A stretch of 64,000 nucleotides of DNA. Source: Brachynemurus nebulosus (lineage: Eukaryota > Arthropoda > Insecta > Neuroptera > Myrmeleontidae). The position numbers and the translations under genes are program-made. How positions within the stretch are numbered: the first letter of the stretch is position 1; each line of letters opens with the position of its first letter. The notes under the pieces were generated by a model that was given only the letters and a program-made list of their open reading frames with translations, was not told the DNA's origin and did no database searches. Where the stretch lies: the NCBI GenBank assembly GCA_035578155.1, contig JAPWDM010000006.1, forward strand, positions 14,524,305 to 14,588,304. The letters run 5' to 3'. Of the stretch, positions 58,619-64,000 are shown piece after piece.

Positions 58619-59579
58619 GGGTGAATGCGGGAGAGATGCCGGACATTTTGAAAAACACTTGATAATTCTTGAAGTATGCATTTAATTGATTTGAAATTTG
58701 GTACACAATAAATGTAAACATTGTTCTTTAAAATTATTTATAAATAGTTTTAAATTTTAGTCATAAAGGATTCATAATAATAATAAAGGATTCATCATAA
58801 TAATGGATTTGTAGAGCCTGCAAAGCGGCGTCTCTCCCACACCTATGGGAAAGATGCCGCATCAAAGAAGGTGAGACGCCGCATAGTTCATATTAAAAAC
58901 TTTGCATCTTACACACATCTCCATACATGATGTATGCCATATGTAACCATTTTTGGCACTTTATACATCTTAACCAGTCAACTTTTTTTTTGTTTCTGAG
59001 TACCTTCCAAAACATTCAATACACAGGCAATCATCATTATTTTCGTAATCTTCACTAATATGAGGGCTCTTCCTGATCCATTAATGGGATCTTTTGTATT
59101 TACGTGGCATAATTTACAGTCCAAAAAAAAAAAGAAATTGCATAATTATTAAGTTATATAAGTCTATGTTTTTAACATGTAATATGATGCGGCATCTATA
59201 CCAACTTTAAATGCGGCATCTCTGTATTGGGAATGATGCTGCATCTTGCTATAGCAAGCATAGTGCGGAATTTCAACCTAAAATTTTATACAGTACTTTT
59301 AAAATATACCTAAATTAATAACAAAACTCATTTTCATGAAAACAATGAAATATACATTCTTAAATTCTAATGAATTAAATGCTTGATAAAATATTATGTT
59401 AAAAACTTACTTTTCAATAATAAAAAGTTGGATAATTACTAAACTGATTTACTAATCAGAAATGTTACCATATACAGCTTAAATAAGTAAATTATTTTAA
59501 ACATATAAGCCATTAATAGCGCTATCTATCAATCAACGGACGAACTATGGCTACTGCGGCATCTCTACCGCACGTACCC
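58619..59579 (-). mobile_element. pogo-like element with GAGAGATGCCG subterminal repeats
   Basis: Ends GGGTGAATGCGGGAGAGATG and TCTCTACCGCACGTACCC are inverted and flanked by TA. The motif GCGGCATCTCTCCC or its reverse occurs near 58,627, 58,825, 58,847, 58,870, 59,187, 59,211, 59,228 and 59,554. The minus strand keeps a zinc-finger remnant like that closing pogo-type transposases. The organisation parallels the 12.5-kb element: TA flanks and a repeated binding-like motif. Confidence 0.72.
58905..59060 (-). pseudogene. pogo-type transposase C-terminal zinc finger, frameshifted
   Basis: Minus-strand frame 1 reads EDYENNDDCLCIECFGRYSE up to a run of nine A. The next frame then continues VDWLRCIKCQKWLHM. 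Together they show C-x-x-C-F ... W-x-x-C-x-x-C-x-x-W-x-H, the C-terminal finger of insect pogo-type transposases. The shift lies in the A-run. The third zinc-binding pair is absent or decayed, and the catalytic core is missing. Confidence 0.65.
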
Positions 59580-60185
59580 TATTTTCAAAATCATTAAGAA
59601 GATTAAAAAAAGAAAAATAATTTGCGAACAAGCAAAAAACATTCTATATAGATACACACATAAAAAATTATTATATTCAAATTTGCCTCCCTACCTCGGC
59701 GTAATCAAAATCCCTCTTAAGAATACAATATCATAATTAAATTAATTTTCAATTCTGTTAGAAAATTTCTAAGTACCATTAATAAATTATTATCCTTCTT
59801 ATAAAATTGTTAAAACCTTTTTAATAACAGAAATGCGATTTAATCATCCATCCCTACCTCTCTATAATAAATATAATATTAATAATATGTATATATAGTA
59901 AAAATGGGTAGGAAAGATAATAGAGGCGTTGTTGGAGTGAGTCACAGAGGAAGGAATCAGTACAAAAAAAAAGAATTTGTTAAAGAAGGGTAGTATTAGT
60001 AGTAGTAGTAGTAGTAGGAGATGAAGGGAGTAGGAAAAGAATGATTTTTAATAAAAATCGGATAATGCTAAAGTAGGTTAAAAACAAGAAGGCATAACTG
60101 ATGAGAGATTAAAGTTAATATAAGTTCCCCGTATGCGTCTACACGTTCGTTCCCCATGTGAATTTTACACGGTGTTTCAAAAGTA
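59580..60185. other. no gene seen; (AGT)n run
   Basis: No gene supported. An (AGT)n microsatellite lies at about 59,990-60,016. Confidence 0.5.
59990..60016. repeat. (AGT)n microsatellite
   Basis: About nine AGT units. Confidence 0.9.
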
Positions 60186-60401
60186 CACGGAGAGAAAATT
60201 TCTATAAAAATTACTGTGCTCATACTACAATCGACGTGTAACAGGCGAACATATCCAATTTTTGTACGGTAAAATTATAAAAATTACAATAATATAACTA
60301 TAATTTTTATAATTTTACCGTATAAAAATTGGATATGTTCGCCTGTTACACGTCGATTGTAGTATGAGTACAGTAATTTTTATAGGAATTTTCTCTCCGT
60401 G
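60186..60401. mobile_element. near-perfect palindromic MITE, CACGGAGAG family
   Basis: Starts CACGGAGAGAAAATTTC and ends GAATTTTCTCTCCGTG, with TA on both sides. The two arms of about 104 bp differ at only a few positions and meet at a short TA-rich centre. Each arm matches the left terminal region of the 0.8-kb copies at 878 and 31,147 (minus). The centre of those copies is absent, so this looks like a terminal-repeat-only derivative. Confidence 0.92.
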
Positions 60402-60569
60402 TATGAATCACAAATATACTGAAACACAGAGACACAAAGTCAGAAAGAGTGGAAACGAGAAAGAGAAAGTTGTATGTAAAGTAGTAAGTAAGAAGAAATA
60501 ATATCATGTCATGATGCTTTTACAGCGGGATTGAAGTGAGCTATGCCTTGCAGCGACAAAAATTTCTAA

Positions 60570-60780
60570 AAAGTTTAAACCCAATTTTTTAATTTGATGA
60601 CGTCTCTAAGTTTCTAAGGTTTTTCAATATCTTTAAAATCACAAATGAAATGACATAACGATAAAATTCGAAATTAGTTATAGGTTTTTTGAAGTCGTTT
60701 TTTCCCAAATTTAGACATGTAGGACCACTAGAAATAAAAGTTCTGTTGAATCAGTCGTATTTTTTTTAGAAAAAATTTGG
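60570..60780 (-). repeat. copy of the 385-850 interspersed repeat
   Basis: On the minus strand it carries TTCAACAGAACTTTTATTTC, AGTGGTCCTA and TTTGATGACGTC-side phrases matching 550-700 and 23,040-23,240. Fragmentary. Confidence 0.5.
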
Positions 60781-60879
60781 AGGACAGATCTACCCACACT
60801 GTCAACTTCCCATTGGGTGTCCTTAAAGACTAGAGATTATTGTACATAAATAATTCTTTTTTTCATTTTAGACGACTCA

Positions 60880-61110
60880 TCCCCTGGGCCCCCGATAGAG
60901 GCTTTGCAACTTGCACCATACCGGGGTCTTCGCCTTCTGTACCTAACGGTGGAGGCTCCAATTCCTTACATTTCTTCCTTCTTTGGCCACGTATCATATT
61001 TTTTCATAATAGTTTTCACAATTTTGAGTCTCCGTGAAAAAATTCCTGGCGTTTCTTCCCTTTTACTGGATATTATACTTTTTCGCAATGGTTCCCACAA
61101 TTTTGAGTGC
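60880..61110. repeat. GC-rich transposon fragment
   Basis: CCTGGGCCCCCGATAGAGGC at the left, then CCGGGGTCTTCGCC, GGAGGCTCC and ATTTTGAGTGCCCCGG. Resembles the 51.1-kb and 52.2-kb fragments in composition and word use. The two overlapping plus frames here (65 and 76 codons) are incidental. Confidence 0.4.
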
Positions 61111-62217
61111 CCCGGTAACTATTTATTTATTTGATGACATGCGGGTGGACTTACCGCTCACAAGTTAACGCGTGTGTGTTACGTTACGAATAACGATGTC
61201 AGCTTCTTCATTTTCCGTATCGTAAAGTCTTCCACGTATCGCCGCTAGGAGGAGGGGTGGATTGTCACCAACAATTTTATGTATGCAGGTATATACGACA
61301 TATCCTTATCAACACATACATATATCTTACTCACTCACTAGATTTAGATATACATAATTTAGCTCATGCGTAGCTGCACACTCAGCTGCTGAGAAGTAAG
61401 CTGATGTTTATAACGAGAGACAAAATAGGTGGGCAAAATAAATTGTTCAGTTAATCTATACACTGAAACGGTACATTTTCGATGTAAGTTAATCTTTTAC
61501 ACATGTAAATTAGGTGTACCTAGAACTTTGTTGCCTATTATGCCGAGTATTCCAACAGAATGTTCATTCGAAAATATAATAGATCAGTTTCAATATGTTT
61601 GCATGCGTCAAGAAAATATCAAAAAATATTTTAGTTTCTCCATTCTTTTTTAGTGTTCCGTATTAAAATTGACAAAACGAAACATTTTTGGAATCATTTT
61701 GGTGGCCGTTTATCTATTTTAAAGCGTTTTTCGCTGAAATTATTCGACAAAATTCAAAAAGAACTTTTCGGGGGTATCGTGTAAGAGGTCTAGTTGTTCT
61801 AGGGGGTATCGTGTTAAAGGTCTAGTTCGGGGATATTGTGTAAGAGGTCGACCTGTTTTTACACAATTTCCAAATATTAAATCCACGAGTAGTTAACTAC
61901 GGGGGTGACTGTGTCGACGTAATCGTACTATTTGAGTAATTAAAAACTTCTTAAGGGAAAATAGTTTAAAACAATTACAATAAATTTTCAAAATTCCATT
62001 TTAAGCAACACTGCAGAGGGGGTGAGTCGGCCTTTTAGAGTACATATTAATTTTCATACACTCATTTCTACTACTATAGCACTGGCAGGGGGTAATAATG
62101 TCAAAGTGCGTGCTTCTGAAGTTGAACTGTCGTATGAATGGTTTTTAATATGTTTATTTTTAAATGATACAACTGAAATATTATCCATTTAGATTAACGA
62201 TTACAATAATTTATTAA
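61111..62217. other. no gene supported; weak exon-like patch on the minus strand
   Basis: Minus strand near 61,245-61,150: CCACCCCTCCTCCTAG could be an acceptor, followed by about 90 bp ending at GTAAGTCC. All three frames contain stops, so it is not a coding internal exon. From about 61,770 a repeated phrase GGGGGTATCGTGTAAGAGGT occurs three times in a row, a short tandem repeat. Confidence 0.3.
61768..61855. repeat. short tandem repeat, unit about 30 bp
   Basis: GGGGGTATCGTGTAAGAGGT, GGGGGTATCGTGTTAAAGGT and GGGGATATTGTGTAAGAGGT follow one another, each near a CTAGTT or similar linker. Confidence 0.8.
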
Positions 62218-62431
62218 TTTTGAAAGTGAGGCAAGTCCATTTAGTTATAATAAAACTACTATTTTTTTAGCCAGCACTACAAACACTATTGGATTATAAA
62301 CTTACATTATCTAACATCACAAAATACCAAAAATATGCCTATAAGTACTTACCAATATTTTTGAACTTATTGAAACGTAAGCCCTTAAATATCTCGCAAT
62401 AACAAAATATGGACTTGCCCCACTTTCAAAA
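62218..62431. mobile_element. small TAA-flanked MITE
   Basis: Ends TTTTGAAAGTGAGGCAAGTC and GGACTTGCCCCACTTTCAAAA are inverted over about 25 bp. Flanks are TAA at 62,215-62,217 and 62,432-62,434. The 3-bp duplication suggests a PIF/Harbinger-type MITE. Confidence 0.7.
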
Positions 62432-62450
62432 TAAACGGCTCAATTATAAA

Positions 62451-62502
62451 TGTCAAAACTGTTCGGACATATGATTGCGTTCCGAAATAGGGGTTTTTAT
62501 GT
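62451..62502 (-). mobile_element. solo end of the AAAAGCCCC element family
   Basis: TCAAAACTGTTCGGACATAT then GATTGCGTTCCG and AATAGGGGTTTTTAT match the left end of the element at 4,319 in reverse complement. No partner end is nearby. Confidence 0.65.
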
Positions 62503-62591
62503 TACTTTATGAAAAATGTTTACATGTTAAAAGTTGAAGATTCATTGTACATGACTTTTAATTGTATTATTATGCCTAGATAAGTGTTTAT

Positions 62592-62653
62592 CGGGTTCTG
62601 TGACGCCAAAAGATATTTTGCCTAGGCCGCCAAAGAACCTTGCGCCGGCACTG
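62592..62653 (-). mobile_element. solo hAT-like end (CAGTGCCGGCGCAAGG)
   Basis: On the minus strand CAGTGCCGGCGCAAGGTTCT then TTGGCGGCCTAGGC is a terminus typical of hAT-type families. The opposite end is not seen, so this is a truncated copy. Confidence 0.55.
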
Positions 62654-63273
62654 TCCGCGACAGATACCAAAGTCATTTCATAAGTGTTGCATTTTGTCGT
62701 TTTTGATACGCGCAACACTAAAAATATGAGTATAATATAATGTAATTTTGAAACACCCTATCTATGAAGTGTCGATTTACCAAAAGTCAGGGTGTTTTCT
62801 CCGCATCATATTTGAAATATTTGGTACAATTGTATATTGTAGGCATATAACCTTCTTCTAATGTAGTGTTATTGTGGTTACAACATATTTTAATAGAATG
62901 TGTGTAGGTGTTGTAGGTTCTATATAAATATAAACTAAGATATTTCTTAGTAAATGTTGGAAATTTTCTAAGATATTTCTCAGTAAATGTTGGAAATTTT
63001 CTTCATCGAAACAATAAAGTAACATTTTTCGTAAAGATTACAAATTTTTAAAGTATTACTTTTTTAAAAAAAAATAATTTTAATTGAAAAAGTTTACCTA
63101 TAGAAATATTTTTAAAAATAATTGTTTTTGTTATTCGGGTATTTATTTATTAACAAACAAAAAAAAAATTTTTGTCAAAAAGAAAAACTTTTATTATTAA
63201 TTAAAACATTATTAAATATGAAAGTCATTAATAATTCGAAATAGATGTTAACAGTTAGTAAAAAAAAATGTGT
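62654..63273. other. no gene seen; small duplication
   Basis: A 36-bp phrase including AAATGTTGGAAATTTTCT is repeated in tandem at about 62,950-63,005. No gene supported. Confidence 0.5.
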
Positions 63274-63660
63274 TTAAGACAGTATTCTAGTCTAGACTTT
63301 TCAAAAATTTAATATTTTTTAGTTTTATTTTCTAAAAGTACTTATAGACCTTAACAAAAAATATGTCCTCAAAAGGAAATTTAAAAATGTTCAGAACTCA
63401 CAAGTTATAGTCATTTTAATACGGTAGCTTTCGGTATCAGGTATCTATTATTTTTCAAAATTTTAAGTGCATTTTTCTTGAAACTACATATTTTTCAAGC
63501 TGGTCGATTTCGAATTTGATATGTATCTTCAACACATGTTGCTTTATGGTAAAAACTTAAAAACTGTTGATTTTGAAAAAATAAAAAACTTTTAAAAAAA
63601 TAACGTAAAATATCGATAAATGGATGGTCGAAATTTTTTGGCTCTAGACTAGAATACTAG
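63274..63660. mobile_element. decayed TTAA-flanked family copy
   Basis: TTAAGACAGTATTCTAGTCT at the left and CTCTAGACTAGAATACTAG at the right match the termini of the 7.7-kb and 37.3-kb elements, but the C-run and right TTAA are lost. The interior is only loosely similar. Confidence 0.55.
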
Positions 63661-64000
63661 AAAACTTTCTTAGAGTTACCAGAAACTCGGTTTAGTACCT
63701 AAGTATACAGGGTGTAAAATAAATAACTCTCATTCCTTTGAGGAGTGACTCATAGTACCCTATAGACACTAAAACCACAGGAATTTTTTTCGAAATTAAC
63801 AGTTTGAGAAAATCGCAAATTGACTGGCTTACATGATGTTTCAAAATTTTTCTAAGCGCGGCCCTGACTAACATTTAGTAAAATTTTGTAAACAAGTTAA
63901 GGCCGTCCGTAAACGTGTTTCCCAGATCTTCTTTTAAAAACAGAAAATTTATCTTACAAATATGAGATGGTCACAGGCGGATTAAAAAACATTCTTAACG
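63661..64000. other. no gene seen; possible transposon end
   Basis: TATACAGGGTGTAAAATAAA near 63,706 resembles common insect transposon or LTR ends and recurs inverted near 20,402, but no partner is in view. The 60-codon minus frame is not recognised. Confidence 0.35.

Noticed and set aside
58365..58721. Longest open frame in the window (118 codons, minus strand)
   Set aside because: It spans the end of one transposon, a 120-bp spacer and the start of another, and resembles no family.
61150..61250. Minus-strand exon with CCTCCTCCTAG acceptor and GTAAGT donor
   Set aside because: All three frames between the sites have stop codons. Recorded only as a weak patch.

Overview
The window looks like gene-poor nuclear DNA from an arthropod, most likely an insect. 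It is very AT-rich (about 30% GC by eye), has long (AT)n tracts and contains no bacterial-type operons. It is packed with short non-autonomous transposons of families common in insects: hAT, Tc1/mariner-pogo, TTAA-type, PIF-like, Helitron-like and Penelope-like. I cannot fix the species or order from sequence alone. No intact host protein gene could be supported. Nearly all open frames above 60 codons are chance frames, some inside repeats. The only recognisable coding remnants are pieces of pogo-type transposases. One weak candidate host exon is at about 47.99-48.22 kb.

Layout. 0-12 kb: an interspersed repeat, an 810-bp TA-type MITE, a Helitron-like element interrupted by a mariner-like element, two inverted copies of one repeat, a TIR element holding two (AT)n tracts, a TTAA-flanked element and further foldbacks. 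12-22 kb: a 1.36-kb pogo-like element keeping the psq-type helix-turn-helix of its transposase, and two members (15.7 and 20.6 kb) of a TGAGTCG-ended family filled with a degenerate internal motif. 22.9-23.7 kb: a Penelope-like inverted repeat carrying two hammerhead-type ribozyme motifs inside another repeat, with a 15-bp target duplication. 25-33 kb: foldbacks, a complete Helitron-like copy, the second 0.8-kb MITE, a hAT element with a near-perfect 8-bp duplication and a tRNA-like remnant. 35.2-37.1 kb: a 1.84-kb TAA-flanked element interrupted by a hAT element with a perfect 8-bp duplication. 39.6-40.6 kb: three tandem hAT-like copies, with another element in one spacer. 41-49 kb: mariner-like copies, a Helitron-like tandem array, a TA-flanked element holding a third hammerhead-type motif, and a PIF-like MITE whose empty site can be read from a paralogue. 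54-55.7 kb: a hAT fragment, an (AT)n tract and a tandem array of about 160 bp. 57.6-59.6 kb: two more pogo-like elements with decayed C-terminal zinc-finger remnants. 60-64 kb: a near-perfect palindromic MITE and several element ends.

The features do not form a pathway. They record repeated rounds of insertion, and several nestings can be ordered in time: PIF-like into mariner-like, hAT into a TAA-type element, mariner-like into Helitron, Penelope into an interspersed repeat. The most interesting signal is the set of hammerhead-type motifs. The 23.4-kb and 45.2-kb loci share the same core and geometry but have different, compensating stems.
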